A stretch of DNA of 38,974 nt from a virus. Location: the IMG/VR virus record IMGVR_UViG_3300026116_000023, positions 1 through 38,974 of that record; one strand, 5' to 3'. A program made the translations under genes and the position numbers. The notes below the pieces were generated by a model that saw only the letters and a program-made list of their open reading frames with translations, did no database searches and was not told the DNA's origin. Below are positions 6,509-15,864 of this stretch, piece after piece. The stretch's first letter is position 1, and every line of letters starts with the position of its first letter.

Positions 6509-8538
6509 TGCCGACCTTTTCTATCAACGCCGGCCATATTTCACGACCTCGCGTCGTGGGCGCCGGGCAAATCGTCAACGTGAATCCAGCGGCCGGCGCG
6601 ACTGCTATTGTCGAGTACACCACAGGAACAGGCGTTGACGTAGCCAACAACGCGGCCACCTGGCGTATTTGGCCGAAGGGCGCAGTAACGGCCTCTGCTT
6701 CGGACCAGATGAACAACGGCGGTTATATCCGCGTGACTGCTGTTGGCGGCAATGTCAGTTACGACATTGACGAACAGCCGTCAACAGCCAACGCGAGCGG
6801 TTATCGCATGGACTGGCAGAGTGCCGTCAGCGCTACCGGCGCGCCAATACTTAGCGGACAGCCTATTGTCGGCGGCGTCATCAACGCAAAAATGCCGCCT
6901 GGCGTGCTCGCCACCTTGCAATTTACCAAAACGCTCAAGGCAGCTCCATATACCAAATCCAATATTGCCGGCGCAGTGGCAAATGCCGTGAACACACTAA
7001 ACTACACGGTGCTGCAGGCCGATACCCCGTACGCCATCGGGTGCGACGCCTCGGCGCAAGTAAGCCCAGCGCTGGGCATGGAAATCGTGGATAACACAGG
7101 CGGGGTGGTTACGCCTACTTCTCCAGTCATCACGGCAGTGACCGGTTTTAACAATCGCGTCATGGTTAATTTGATCGCTCCGGCGACCGGTACCGCCAGC
7201 CAGTACAGGCTCACATCTTCGAATGGGCAGATCACGACGGTTGCGGCAAATGGGTTGCCATACCAGGCCGTGAGCATCGGCAGTCAGCCGAACGGTGTAG
7301 CGGTGACGATCCAGGCCGAGGCCATCAACTCGGTTGGCGCGGCGTCGCCTCTCTCGTCCGCATCCGCATCGGTGACGCCGGTTGCATCGCGCCAGATCAG
7401 TGCCGCAGGCAACACATTCATACCTGATGCTAAACATGCGTCGAATACCCAATCGATGAACGTTACGTTCTATACCGCTGCGCGCGATCTTACTACATTG
7501 GGGGTTGAGTTCCCCGGTTGGTATGTCACCGGCCGAGCGGAAGCAAACAACACCGGTACCGAGACGTGGGAGGCGGATGTCACATACAACGGTAATGTGA
7601 CGCGTATCACGTTTGGCGGCCTGAACTCGGGGACGGTGGCGCCTGGTGCAAACTTAAAGTCCGACGAAGTGACGTTAGGCTTCACTATCCCGGCCGGCGC
7701 CGAGTTCAGTATCGGGAACTACTGCACAACCACCGGACAAATCACGTTCTTTTCCTGGTATGCAGCGGACGGCAAAGCTCGCCAACAATATGGCACCACA
7801 GGCGTTCCTAATCTTGTCGGCGTGCTAGATAAATCCGCACTTCCCCTTGCAACGTCCACCCCGTCTGCTGGTGCCTTCGTTCGCACACCATCGGCCATCT
7901 TCAGCACGGCAGACGGTCCAGCAGTCGCCCTGAGCATCGACAGCAACTCTGTCGGTCGCGGGGATACCGGCGACAACACGCATGCTCAGGGGCATCTTGG
8001 GCGCGCGTTGCGTGCCGCTAATGTGCCGTACATGCATGTTGGGGTCTCCGGTGATCAGTTATCCGGGTCAGGCAACGGCTGGTTGGCCTCAAGCACGAAA
8101 CGAATCGCGCTTGCCAAGCGGTACAGCACGCACGCGCTGGCCGAACCGGCGATTAATGACCTTTCCTCAGGCAGAACCGCCGTACAAACCATTGCGGACC
8201 GCCTGACGTTCAAGAACCTGTGGGGCTCTACCTACCCCATCGCATTCACTACATTGCCATCGATCACCACTGGCGATTGGACGACCATCGCGGGGCAGAC
8301 CCCGAATGCGATATCGAGCGAAATCCAGGCATACAACACTTCGACGCTTGCTGGTGTTGCGGGCGCTATCGCGATCTTCGATGTCAATTTGATGACGAGC
8401 GCACCTGGTGACCGTACGCGCTGGAACGTGGGCGCTGGTGGCATCGCGTACACCGTTGAGGGCACCCACTACAACCAAGCCGGCTCGCTGTTCGTGGCAC
8501 CACAGATTGCGGCGCAAATCTCGATGATGGTGGGCTGA
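6508..8538 (+). CDS. Virion protein with fibronectin-like and SGNH-hydrolase domains
   Basis: This 676-residue protein is translated by TAATG overlap with the portal. The N-terminal ~220 residues are beta-rich with no clear family. About residues 205-295 resemble a fibronectin type III domain. The C-terminal ~210 residues have SGNH/GDSL-hydrolase blocks: Ser479 (in IDSNS), Gly515 (VSGDQ), Asn550 (AINDLSSG) and His654 (EGTHYNQAG). The usual Asp three residues before the His is Glu651. SGNH domains in phage virions usually remove acetyl or other ester groups from surface polysaccharide. A receptor-processing role is therefore inferred. Its place between portal and scaffold is unusual for a tailspike. 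Confidence 0.65.
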   Translation: MPTFSINAGHISRPRVVGAGQIVNVNPAAGATAIVEYTTGTGVDVANNAATWRIWPKGAVTASASDQMNNGGYIRVTAVGGNVSYDIDEQPSTANASGYRMDWQSAVSATGAPILSGQPIVGGVINAKMPPGVLATLQFTKTLKAAPYTKSNIAGAVANAVNTLNYTVLQADTPYAIGCDASAQVSPALGMEIVDNTGGVVTPTSPVITAVTGFNNRVMVNLIAPATGTASQYRLTSSNGQITTVAANGLPYQAVSIGSQPNGVAVTIQAEAINSVGAASPLSSASASVTPVASRQISAAGNTFIPDAKHASNTQSMNVTFYTAARDLTTLGVEFPGWYVTGRAEANNTGTETWEADVTYNGNVTRITFGGLNSGTVAPGANLKSDEVTLGFTIPAGAEFSIGNYCTTTGQITFFSWYAADGKARQQYGTTGVPNLVGVLDKSALPLATSTPSAGAFVRTPSAIFSTADGPAVALSIDSNSVGRGDTGDNTHAQGHLGRALRAANVPYMHVGVSGDQLSGSGNGWLASSTKRIALAKRYSTHALAEPAINDLSSGRTAVQTIADRLTFKNLWGSTYPIAFTTLPSITTGDWTTIAGQTPNAISSEIQAYNTSTLAGVAGAIAIFDVNLMTSAPGDRTRWNVGAGGIAYTVEGTHYNQAGSLFVAPQIAAQISMMVG

Positions 8539-8606
8539 TTAGGTCGATTACCACATCTTGAAATATGTATGCGTAGAGCTTCAACAATCCACTAAATAAG
8601 GACGTT

Positions 8607-9446
8607 ATGAAACGCATCATCACCGCGATTATCGTCGCATTGGTCGCCCAGTCTGCGCAGGCGCAAATCGCCTACGCCATTCGCTACGACCAGAGAAATA
8701 GCGCCAACAGCGCCTATATCAGCCGCTTTGCTCCGCCGAACGCCACCGAGCCGTGCATGCTGGTCATGCCGTCAATCGCCGATGGGGCTATTCCTACCTG
8801 CGTGCGCATGGGGACGGCCTTGGGCATCGACGGCGGCGTGGTGTCGGTGGCGGTAACGACTGGCCCACAGGGGCCACAAGGACCAATCGGGCCGCAAGGC
8901 ATCCAAGGCGTCCAAGGTCCGGCTGGTTTAGATGGAACAGTGGGAGCTACTGGGGCGCAAGGCGCTGCCGGAGTGCAGGGGCCGGCTGGCCCGCAAGGCC
9001 CAATTGGATTGACAGGTGCTCAGGGGCCAATAGGAAATACTGGTGCGACGGGCCCCACCGGGCCAGTGGGGCCTGCAGGCACGCCAGCGCCTACATTCAA
9101 CTTCGGCACCCCAGCCGCGCGCACTATCGCTGTCTCGACTGCATATCAAGCCGCAGACGTGACCAAGGCGGCCAACATCGCCATCAGCCCATCGTGCACC
9201 AACGCGACGACTGTACTGGCCGCCAGCGCCTGCACGATGAACGTTCGGCAATCGTCTGCTGCTGGCTTGACATGCAGCACAGGTACCATCGTCAAAACCT
9301 GGTCGAGTACGATCGCGCTCGGGTTGGTGATCACGCAGGGCAACACGTTTCCTTTCGATATCAAATTGCCGATTGGTGGATATTTCATCCTCTGCCCATC
9401 GGCTGGCACATTCACGATTTCTGCTGTTGACCAGTCCGCTGGCTGA
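8607..9446 (+). CDS. Collagen-like protein with signal peptide
   Basis: This 279-residue protein begins with a clear Sec signal peptide ([19 protein letters not shown], cleavage near residue 19). A short Cys-containing domain follows, then about 25 Gly-X-Y triplets (about residues 85-160, rich in GPQGPQG, GPAG and GATG), and finally a 115-residue beta-rich C-terminal domain with several Cys. Gly-X-Y repeats form trimeric collagen-like shafts in phage fibres. A signal peptide is unexpected for a virion protein assembled in the cytoplasm. It may instead be exported to alter the host surface, or the hydrophobic N-terminus may have another use. AAGGACG precedes the ATG. Confidence 0.75.
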   Translation: MKRIITAIIVALVAQSAQAQIAYAIRYDQRNSANSAYISRFAPPNATEPCMLVMPSIADGAIPTCVRMGTALGIDGGVVSVAVTTGPQGPQGPIGPQGIQGVQGPAGLDGTVGATGAQGAAGVQGPAGPQGPIGLTGAQGPIGNTGATGPTGPVGPAGTPAPTFNFGTPAARTIAVSTAYQAADVTKAANIAISPSCTNATTVLAASACTMNVRQSSAAGLTCSTGTIVKTWSSTIALGLVITQGNTFPFDIKLPIGGYFILCPSAGTFTISAVDQSAG

Positions 9447-9488
9447 TAGCTAAACCGCCGGCGTAAGTCGGCACTTCTGGAGAAGCAA

Positions 9489-10364
9489 ATGAGTGACATG
9501 GAACAACCTGGCAGCACGCAGGATTCCGGCGCAGCAGAAAGCACTGCCGTCGAGGATCAAAACCTAGACGTGGTGGACAACGACCAGCAAATCGATACGG
9601 GGGAGGACTCGCAAGAGCAAACCGAAGCCGAAGAGTTTGGCGAAATCGAAGTCGATGGCAAGAAGTTTGAATTGCCGAAGTCGGCCGCTGAAAAGCTCCA
9701 GGCCGAGCGGATGATGCATGCGAACTACACGCAGAAGACGCAGGCGCTGGCGGAAGAGCGCCGCGCGTTTGAGGCACAGTCGTCCGAGCAACAAAAGCAG
9801 CAGCAGGAATACGTGCAGGAATATGCCAAGGTGGTTGCGATCAGCGACCAGCTCGCCCTGTACGACAAGGTCGATTGGGAGGCGTTGATTCGTGACGACC
9901 CCCAGCAGGCCATGCTCTACCAGCAGCAACAGCGGGCGTTGGAAGCTCAACGTCAGCAAGCAGTACAGTCGGTCACGCAGAAGCAGCAGCAATTTGCTCT
10001 GAACGAGCAGCAAACCCTTGCCAAGCAAGTTCAGGAAGCGAGTGCGTACGTAACGCGTGAAATCCCCAACTGGTCGCCAGAGCGCGATAACCAACTGCAG
10101 AAATATGTGCAAGAGAACGGCATCCCGGAAAAGGCCATTGGCCCGATCCTGGTCAAGTATCCGGCTCTGTTCAAGATTCTGCACAAGGCCGAGCAGTTCG
10201 ACCAGATGGCTAAAAAGCCAGCCGCCAAACCACCGGCCACCGTTCAAGAAAAGCCAGTCACTCGCGTCAACAGCGCCCGCAGCCCGGCGCAGCGCGACCC
10301 CGGCAAGATGAGCACGGCCGAATGGATGGCGCACAGAGATTCACAACTTCGTAAATCGCGCTAA
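9489..10364 (+). CDS. Scaffolding protein
   Basis: The scaffold guides coat assembly into the procapsid and then leaves or is degraded. The 291-residue protein lies directly before the coat gene, the usual position. It has an acidic, disordered N-terminus (residues 1-50), long Gln/Glu-rich coiled coils (about 60-180) and a basic C-terminal tail ending in WMAHRDSQLRKSR. A basic helical C-terminus is the coat-binding feature of P22-type scaffolds. CTGGAGAAG precedes the ATG. Confidence 0.8.
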   Translation: MSDMEQPGSTQDSGAAESTAVEDQNLDVVDNDQQIDTGEDSQEQTEAEEFGEIEVDGKKFELPKSAAEKLQAERMMHANYTQKTQALAEERRAFEAQSSEQQKQQQEYVQEYAKVVAISDQLALYDKVDWEALIRDDPQQAMLYQQQQRALEAQRQQAVQSVTQKQQQFALNEQQTLAKQVQEASAYVTREIPNWSPERDNQLQKYVQENGIPEKAIGPILVKYPALFKILHKAEQFDQMAKKPAAKPPATVQEKPVTRVNSARSPAQRDPGKMSTAEWMAHRDSQLRKSR

Positions 10365-10394
10365 TCGGCGCAACCACTCAAAGGAAATAGCATC

Positions 10395-11579
10395 ATGGCA
10401 AATACGCTCCTGACCCCGCAGATGATCACACGCGAATCGCTGCGGATTCTGCACCAGAAGATCAACTTCATCGGTTCGATCAACCGCCAGTATGACGACT
10501 CGTTCGCCAAATCCGGCGCCAAGATCGGCGACTCGCTGAAGATCCGTCTGCCGAACGAATACGTCGTCCGCACCGGCGCCACCATGGTTCCGCAGGACAC
10601 CGTCGAACAATCGGTGACCATCCAGGTCGCTACGCAAAAAGGTGTCGATCTGAACTTCACCGCCGTTGACTTGACCCTGTCTCTGGACGACTTCAGCTCG
10701 CGCATCATCGAGCCAGCAATGGCAGTCCTGGCCGCCAACATCGAAGCCGACGCGCTGTCGATGGCACTCGACGTCTACCAGACCGTCAACAACATTGGCA
10801 GCACCATGACCATGCGTACCGCGCTGCAAGGTCGCAAGCTGCTGACCGACGCCCTGGCCCCCTCGTCCAACCGCACGCTGCTGCTGAACACGCAGGACAA
10901 CCTCGACTTGGTCGACGCGCTGAAAGGTTTGTTCCAGGACTCGACCGAAATCGCCAAGCAGTACCGCGAAGGGAAGGTTGGCCGCACTGCCGGTTTCGGT
11001 GACATCTACGAGAACACGCTGTTGCAGTCGCAACTGACCGGCACCGCCGCATCGGCCACCGGTTACACCGTCAACGGCGCCGGCCAGACCGGTTCGACGG
11101 TGGTTGTTGCCACTGGTACGGCCACCTTCAAGCGCGGCGACGTCGTCACGTTGGGCGTAAACCGAGTTCACCCGGAGAGCAAGGCCGACACTGGCAACCT
11201 GCAACAGTTCGTTGTCACCGCCGACTACGCTGGCGGCGCCGGCTCGCTGGCAATCTCGCCAGCCATCGTCGCTACTGGCGCGCGCCAGAACGTCGTGGCC
11301 TCGCCTGCCAACGGCGCCGCAGTGGTCAAGATCGGCGGCGCCAGCGCCGTCTATCGCCCATCGCTGGCCTACCACAAAGATGCGTTCGCATTCGTGAGCG
11401 CCGACCTGGTCATGCCTGATGGCGTGGACTGGAAAGCCCGCGAAACCTTCGAGGGCATCAGCATGCGTATGGTTCGCCAGTACACCATTGCCAATGACCA
11501 GTTCCCGGCCCGCGTCGATGTGCTGTATGGCTACAAGACGTTGCGCGCGCAACTGGCCGCGCGCATCCTGTCGAACTAA
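10395..11579 (+). CDS. Major capsid protein (P22 coat family)
   Basis: This 394-residue protein is the building block of the icosahedral head. The N-terminal segment (LLTPQMITRESLRILHQ), the block KIGDSLKIRLPNEY and the helix with TLSLDDFSSRIIEPAMAVLAA match the P22 gp5-like coat family (HK97 fold with an inserted domain). The middle region (about 215-310, TGYTVNGAGQ...) would be the surface-exposed insertion domain. Codon usage here is the most biased towards C/G-ending codons in the window, as expected for the most abundant product. AAAGGAAA precedes the start. Confidence 0.92.
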   Translation: MANTLLTPQMITRESLRILHQKINFIGSINRQYDDSFAKSGAKIGDSLKIRLPNEYVVRTGATMVPQDTVEQSVTIQVATQKGVDLNFTAVDLTLSLDDFSSRIIEPAMAVLAANIEADALSMALDVYQTVNNIGSTMTMRTALQGRKLLTDALAPSSNRTLLLNTQDNLDLVDALKGLFQDSTEIAKQYREGKVGRTAGFGDIYENTLLQSQLTGTAASATGYTVNGAGQTGSTVVVATGTATFKRGDVVTLGVNRVHPESKADTGNLQQFVVTADYAGGAGSLAISPAIVATGARQNVVASPANGAAVVKIGGASAVYRPSLAYHKDAFAFVSADLVMPDGVDWKARETFEGISMRMVRQYTIANDQFPARVDVLYGYKTLRAQLAARILSN

Positions 11580-11585
11580 ACCACG

Positions 11586-11608
11586 GACCCCGCTTCGGCG
11601 GGGTCTTT
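11586..11608 (+). terminator. UUCG hairpin after the coat gene
   Basis: GACCCCGC, TTCG and GCGGGGTC form an 8-bp stem closed by a UUCG tetraloop, followed by only three T residues. It may be an attenuator that lowers expression downstream of coat, or a 3'-end stabiliser of coat mRNA. A Shine-Dalgarno sequence (CTGGAGA) follows immediately. Confidence 0.6.
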
Positions 11609-11621
11609 ACTGGAGAACGAA

Positions 11622-11861
11622 ATGGAAGAATACCCAAAAGCGCTGTATCGAGGCGGAGAGGTGCGGCAGGTTGCCGACGTCGATCAAGAGCTTGGCGCGC
11701 GTGACGAGGGATTCAAGGACTGGGCTGACGATCAAGCCGGCGCCAATCAGGCCGATACCGTGCATGACGCATATGAGGAAGTGCCGCCTGTCAATGCCGA
11801 GCCAGATCCATCCTTGCCGCCGGCTCGCAATAAACCTGGCCGCAAACCGAAGGCGGCATAA
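11622..11861 (+). CDS. Small acidic hypothetical protein between coat and adaptor
   Basis: This 79-residue protein is mostly disordered and acidic (DVDQELGARDEGFKDW). It ends in a short basic AT-hook-like tail (NKPGRKPKAA). Genes of this size and position sometimes encode minor head proteins, but I recognise no family. Its TAA overlaps the next ATG by one base. The Shine-Dalgarno sequence CTGGAGA is well placed. Confidence 0.65.
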   Translation: MEEYPKALYRGGEVRQVADVDQELGARDEGFKDWADDQAGANQADTVHDAYEEVPPVNAEPDPSLPPARNKPGRKPKAA

Positions 11862-12511
11862 TGGCTGGCCGCGACTACACCTGGTTGCTGGCTGCTGTCG
11901 CGGACGAGCTGCACCGTGCGGACCTGACCGCCCGTATTCCTGACTGGATCGTGTTCGCGGAAGCGACGATCAACCGCAAGCTGAACATCTACGCCAAGGA
12001 AATTGAGGCGCCGCTGACGACCGAAATAGCGTCGCGCTTCATCCCACTCCCGGATGACTATGGGTCGCCACTACGTCTAGAAATGCGCGATATCGAGCCC
12101 CGCTCAGATATCATCGCGGTTGAAGCCACGCAACTCAGCATCAACGATGATGCTGCTGGTATCCCCATTTATTGGGCTATTGACGGCGCCAATATCGCGT
12201 TTGACCGGCCGGCTGACAAGTCCTATCCGCTCATGTTCCGCTACGTTGAATCGCTGAATCTCTCGTCCACCAATCTCACCAATCCGATCCTGCTTAAAAA
12301 CCCGGACCTATACCTGTATGGCTCGCTGTTGCACTCGGCACCATATATCAAGGATGACATGCGGATTGGCACGTGGAAGGCCATGTTTGACGATGCTTTG
12401 CGCCAAGTAGCGGCGGAGGCGTCACGTTCTAAATCGGTTGCGCCGCTGCGCACCGAGTTGCCTATTTCTTTAATCGGAACACGCCGCACCACGCGCGGCT
12501 GGGGATACTAA
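11861..12511 (+). CDS. Head-tail adaptor protein
   Basis: This 216-residue protein matches the size and pattern of the adaptor proteins that sit under the portal in SU10- and P22-like podoviruses. It has an N-terminal helical pair (WLLAAVADELHRADLTARIPDWI), ATINRKLNI, an IPLPDDY turn, and a C-terminal helix (GTWKAMFDDALRQVAAEASRS). The adaptor joins the portal ring to the tail nozzle. Gene order (coat, small gene, adaptor, fibre, nozzle) supports this call. Confidence 0.7.
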   Translation: MAGRDYTWLLAAVADELHRADLTARIPDWIVFAEATINRKLNIYAKEIEAPLTTEIASRFIPLPDDYGSPLRLEMRDIEPRSDIIAVEATQLSINDDAAGIPIYWAIDGANIAFDRPADKSYPLMFRYVESLNLSSTNLTNPILLKNPDLYLYGSLLHSAPYIKDDMRIGTWKAMFDDALRQVAAEASRSKSVAPLRTELPISLIGTRRTTRGWGY

Positions 12512-12512
12512 A

Positions 12513-14156
12513 ATGGCACTTGAAACAGGCAATTACATCTCTTCGCTGGTCGCGGCGAACCCGCCGCCTGGCGACCCGAAGTCGCAGGGTGACGACCATC
12601 TCCGGTTGCTGAAGACTGCCGTTAAAAATTGCTTCCCGGGCTTCACAGGGACCGTGTTCGTCACCGGCACCGATATGGGCTCCGCAAATGCTTTCGCGCT
12701 GACGCCGACACCTGCGTTGCTCGCGTACAGCCTGAACATGGTTGTCGTGTTCATCCCAATCACGTCCAGCACCGGAGCCAGCACACTCAATATCTCAGGG
12801 CTCGGCGCCATCGCCATCAAGACGGTGGCGGGCGCGGATACCACTGTCGCCGACGTCATGGCCGGTCAGCCCCAATTGCTGATGTACAACGGGACGAACT
12901 TCTACCAATCGGCGATCACGAAGCGCTATGCCGACGCGCTGGCGTTCGCCGCCGCGCTGCCAAACCAAGCAGGCGCAGGTGGCCGCCTGCTGGGCACGGA
13001 CGGCACCACGGCGAGCTGGACGAACCTGATCAACACCACGGTGATGCGCCTGGCGGACGGCGCCGATCCCACAAAGCAGTTGGCCGTCAATCTTGCCGGT
13101 ATCACGACTGGAACGACGCGCACAATAACCATGCCGAACCGTGATGTCGTGCTTGGTCAGAGCGTTGTCCGCGATGCGCGCACCAGCAATACGGCGCTGG
13201 CCCAAGCCGACATCGGCAAGTTGGTGGATATCACCAGCGGAACGTTCACGCAGACTTTTGCCGCCGCATCAACGCTTGCTTCGGGCTGGTATGTCTATCT
13301 GCGCAACTCAGGTACTGGCGATATTACGCTTGATCCGAACGGCGCCGAGCTGATCGACGGCATGGCCTCATACATCATGTACCCAGGCGAATGCCGCCTG
13401 ATCCAATGCGACGGCACGACGCTGACATCGATCGTCATCAACAGCTATACGAAGCGCTATTTGGCCGGCGCAGTGTGGACGAAACCACCGGGTTATCGAT
13501 CGCATGCCGGCGTCGTTTGCTCGGCCGGATCGAGTGGCATCAAGCCATTGGCCCCTACTACAACCCCTGGCGCCATCGGCGGCCCAGGTGGTGGGGCCTT
13601 CCCGTTCAGCTTCGTTTCAAGCGTGCTGGGCGCGACCGAGATAATCCAAGTCGGTGCCGGCGGTGCTGCCGTCACTGTAGCCGCAAATACAGCAAATGCC
13701 GGTGGCAGCAGCGCATTCGGTACTCGCCTAGTAGTTGCTGGCGGCGATGCGACGGTGTTGTTTGGTGGTGGCCTCAATAATATTGGTGGTGCGATTCAAG
13801 TCAATGGCCAAAAAGTAGTGGTATCTGGTAGCGGAAGCGGAAATTCAGTTGGGTTTGAGGCTGGGACTGGTTCCAATGGCAGTAATTCTATTTGGGGTGG
13901 TGGCAAGCCAGACAATTCCGCATCGGTAGACTCAGGATCTTCGGTCTATGGCGGCGGGGCTGGTGGATCAATAAATTCTTCCGGTGTTATCCGCGCCCCC
14001 GGCCTATCGGCTAATGGTGGCGCAGGCGGCGCGGCTGGCGACGCCGTCAGCGGTTCGCCCGGCGTGTTCCCCGCCGGCGGTGGCGGCGCTACGCGAACCG
14101 GCGCGCAATCCGGTGCCGGCGCCAATGGCTACGTCGACGTGTGGGGGGAACGATGA
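12513..14156 (+). CDS. Tail fibre with glycine-rich adhesin tip
   Basis: This 547-residue protein has an N-terminal virion-anchoring block (residues ~1-45, NPPPGDPKSQGDDHLRLLKTAVK), typical of tail fibres of podoviruses and prophages. A beta-rich shaft follows (45-330). The C-terminal ~200 residues contain repeated Gly-rich strands (GGPGGGAFPF, YGGGAGGS, GGAGGAAGDA, GGGGATRTGAQSGAG). Gly-rich repeats form the polyglycine-helix receptor-binding tips of some fibres and adhesins. The tip therefore probably determines host range. The small gene overlapping its 3' end may encode a fibre-assembly factor. Confidence 0.75.
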   Translation: MALETGNYISSLVAANPPPGDPKSQGDDHLRLLKTAVKNCFPGFTGTVFVTGTDMGSANAFALTPTPALLAYSLNMVVVFIPITSSTGASTLNISGLGAIAIKTVAGADTTVADVMAGQPQLLMYNGTNFYQSAITKRYADALAFAAALPNQAGAGGRLLGTDGTTASWTNLINTTVMRLADGADPTKQLAVNLAGITTGTTRTITMPNRDVVLGQSVVRDARTSNTALAQADIGKLVDITSGTFTQTFAAASTLASGWYVYLRNSGTGDITLDPNGAELIDGMASYIMYPGECRLIQCDGTTLTSIVINSYTKRYLAGAVWTKPPGYRSHAGVVCSAGSSGIKPLAPTTTPGAIGGPGGGAFPFSFVSSVLGATEIIQVGAGGAAVTVAANTANAGGSSAFGTRLVVAGGDATVLFGGGLNNIGGAIQVNGQKVVVSGSGSGNSVGFEAGTGSNGSNSIWGGGKPDNSASVDSGSSVYGGGAGGSINSSGVIRAPGLSANGGAGGAAGDAVSGSPGVFPAGGGGATRTGAQSGAGANGYVDVWGER

Positions 14157-14314
14157 TCGCGGCGGTGATCGGCCCCGGCGGCGTGGTGGTCAACCGCGTC
14201 ATCGTGGACGAGCTCCTGACGTCGCCCTTTATGGTGGATGGTGCGGATCTGAACATCGGCGACATCTGGCCTGGCGACGCTTCGCAGGCTGACGTGCAGG
14301 AGCCGACAGAATGA
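14153..14314 (+). CDS. Small protein after the tail fibre, possible fibre chaperone
   Basis: A 53-residue frame overlaps the fibre stop (ATGA at 14153) and the next start (ATGA at 14311). It opens with MIAAVIGPGGVVVNRVIVDE and has an IGDIWPGD turn. This resembles the small proteins often encoded directly after tail fibres, some of which assist fibre folding. The resemblance is weak. Confidence 0.55.
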   Translation: MIAAVIGPGGVVVNRVIVDELLTSPFMVDGADLNIGDIWPGDASQADVQEPTE

Positions 14315-15864
14315 GCATGATCCGTGTGCCCAACTGCGGCGCCGCAGGCGTCATCAAGGATTTGAGCGTGCACGAATTGCCGCTCGGCGCCTGGACGGAC
14401 GCGCAGAATATCCGCTTCCTCGACGGCTACGCGTCGCAGTTCCTGGGCCATGGCGAAGTCTACAACTCGCCAAGCTTCGCGCCGCAGTACATCATGCCGG
14501 TGCTGGTGGCCGGCGCGCGGTACTGGATCTACACGACAGCGACAAAGCAGTTTGCCGTGACCAACTTGGCCGGCGTCACAACGCACACCGACATCAGCCA
14601 CGTGACGCCCCGCGCCGGCGTGGTCAACAACTGGACGGGCACGGTGTTCGCTGGCATCCCGATCCTGAATGCGGGCGACGCGGCGACGGTCCCGATGTAC
14701 TGGGATCAGAACCTCGCCAACAAGTTCAATGATCTGCTTAACTGGCCGGCGGCCACGTACTGCAAATCGCTCAAATCGTACAAAAACTTCCTGATCGCCC
14801 TGAACGTCACCAAAGGCAGCACCAACTACCCGTACATGGTGAAGTGGTCCAGTTTGGCCGACCCTGGCGCGCTGCCTTCGACGTGGAACCCTGCGGATGC
14901 TACGAAGGAGGCCGGGGAAAACGACCTCGCGGAGGGGCAGGATCACATCGTTGACGGCTTGCAGTTGCGCGACTCGTTCATGATCTACAAGCAGGCCAGT
15001 ATCTGGCGCATGGATTTCGTCGGCGGCACGTACGTATTCCGATTCTCCAAGGTGCTCGGCACCAGTGGCGCGATGAACCGCAATTGCATCGTGGAGCTCG
15101 ATGGCTTTCATTGCGTGCTGACAGGGGAGGACGTCATCGTTCATGATGGGCAGTCGTCCAATTCCGTGCTGGATAAGCAGTCGCGCCGGTTCCTGTTCCA
15201 GAACATCGACGTTGACTCGAAAAACCTGTGCTTCCTCGTCAAAAACCCGTTCCTCAATGAAGTGCTGATCTGTTATCCAAGCATCGGCAGCAGCGTATGC
15301 GACCGTGCCATGGTATGGAACTACGTGGACAAGACCATCAGTTTCCGTCAATTGCCGTCCGTCAACCATGCCAATTTTGGGCCAGTCGACAGCTCGCTGG
15401 GCGGCAACTGGAATCAGGACAGCGACCCATGGGACTCTGACCTGACCGCGTGGAATGGCCCGGATTATACGCCTGACACCTCGCGCGTTCTGATGGCGAG
15501 CGCGCTGACCAAGATTTACATGCTCGATGCCTCCGCGACGTTCGATGGCGTCTACCCGATCGCGTACCTCGAAAGGCGTGGACTATCAGTCGGCGAGCCC
15601 GAGACAATCAAGCTGGTGCGCGGCGTGCGCCCTCGCATCATCGGCAACAACGGCGAGACTGTGACGATAAAAATCGGTGCGTCGAACGACCCATATGCCA
15701 CGCCGACATACGGGCCGGCCATGACGCACGTGATAGGGCAGACGGTGGCCAATGATTGCTTTGTTTCCGGCAGGTACATAGCTGTTAGAATCGAGAGCGG
15801 GACGTCACTCAATTGGCGCCTGGACAGCTACGACCTGGACATAGAAGGCGGGGGGATGTGGTGA
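14311..15864 (+). CDS. Tail nozzle/hub-like structural protein
   Basis: This 517-residue protein is rich in beta-strands and aromatic residues and has no catalytic motif. Early segments (LPLGAWTDAQNIRFLDGYASQ and VLVAGARYWIYTTAT) resemble the opening of the beta-propeller-like tail hub/nozzle proteins (P22 gp10 type) of podoviruses. These proteins bind under the adaptor and form the tail exit. Position after the adaptor and fibre agrees. The identification rests on pattern and order rather than a decisive motif. Confidence 0.6.
   Translation: MSMIRVPNCGAAGVIKDLSVHELPLGAWTDAQNIRFLDGYASQFLGHGEVYNSPSFAPQYIMPVLVAGARYWIYTTATKQFAVTNLAGVTTHTDISHVTPRAGVVNNWTGTVFAGIPILNAGDAATVPMYWDQNLANKFNDLLNWPAATYCKSLKSYKNFLIALNVTKGSTNYPYMVKWSSLADPGALPSTWNPADATKEAGENDLAEGQDHIVDGLQLRDSFMIYKQASIWRMDFVGGTYVFRFSKVLGTSGAMNRNCIVELDGFHCVLTGEDVIVHDGQSSNSVLDKQSRRFLFQNIDVDSKNLCFLVKNPFLNEVLICYPSIGSSVCDRAMVWNYVDKTISFRQLPSVNHANFGPVDSSLGGNWNQDSDPWDSDLTAWNGPDYTPDTSRVLMASALTKIYMLDASATFDGVYPIAYLERRGLSVGEPETIKLVRGVRPRIIGNNGETVTIKIGASNDPYATPTYGPAMTHVIGQTVANDCFVSGRYIAVRIESGTSLNWRLDSYDLDIEGGGMW

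Noticed and set aside
8860-9090. Repetitive DNA that might look like a repeat array
   Set aside because: The repeats are in-frame Gly-X-Y codons of the collagen-like protein, not a CRISPR or tandem non-coding repeat. No CRISPR array was seen anywhere.
10341-11552. 403-codon minus-strand frame over the coat gene
   Set aside because: It is a shadow of the highly codon-biased P22-type coat gene.
14089-15369. 426-codon minus-strand frame over the nozzle-like gene
   Set aside because: It has Arg/His/Val-rich shadow composition, no ribosome-binding site, and the opposite strand is well supported.
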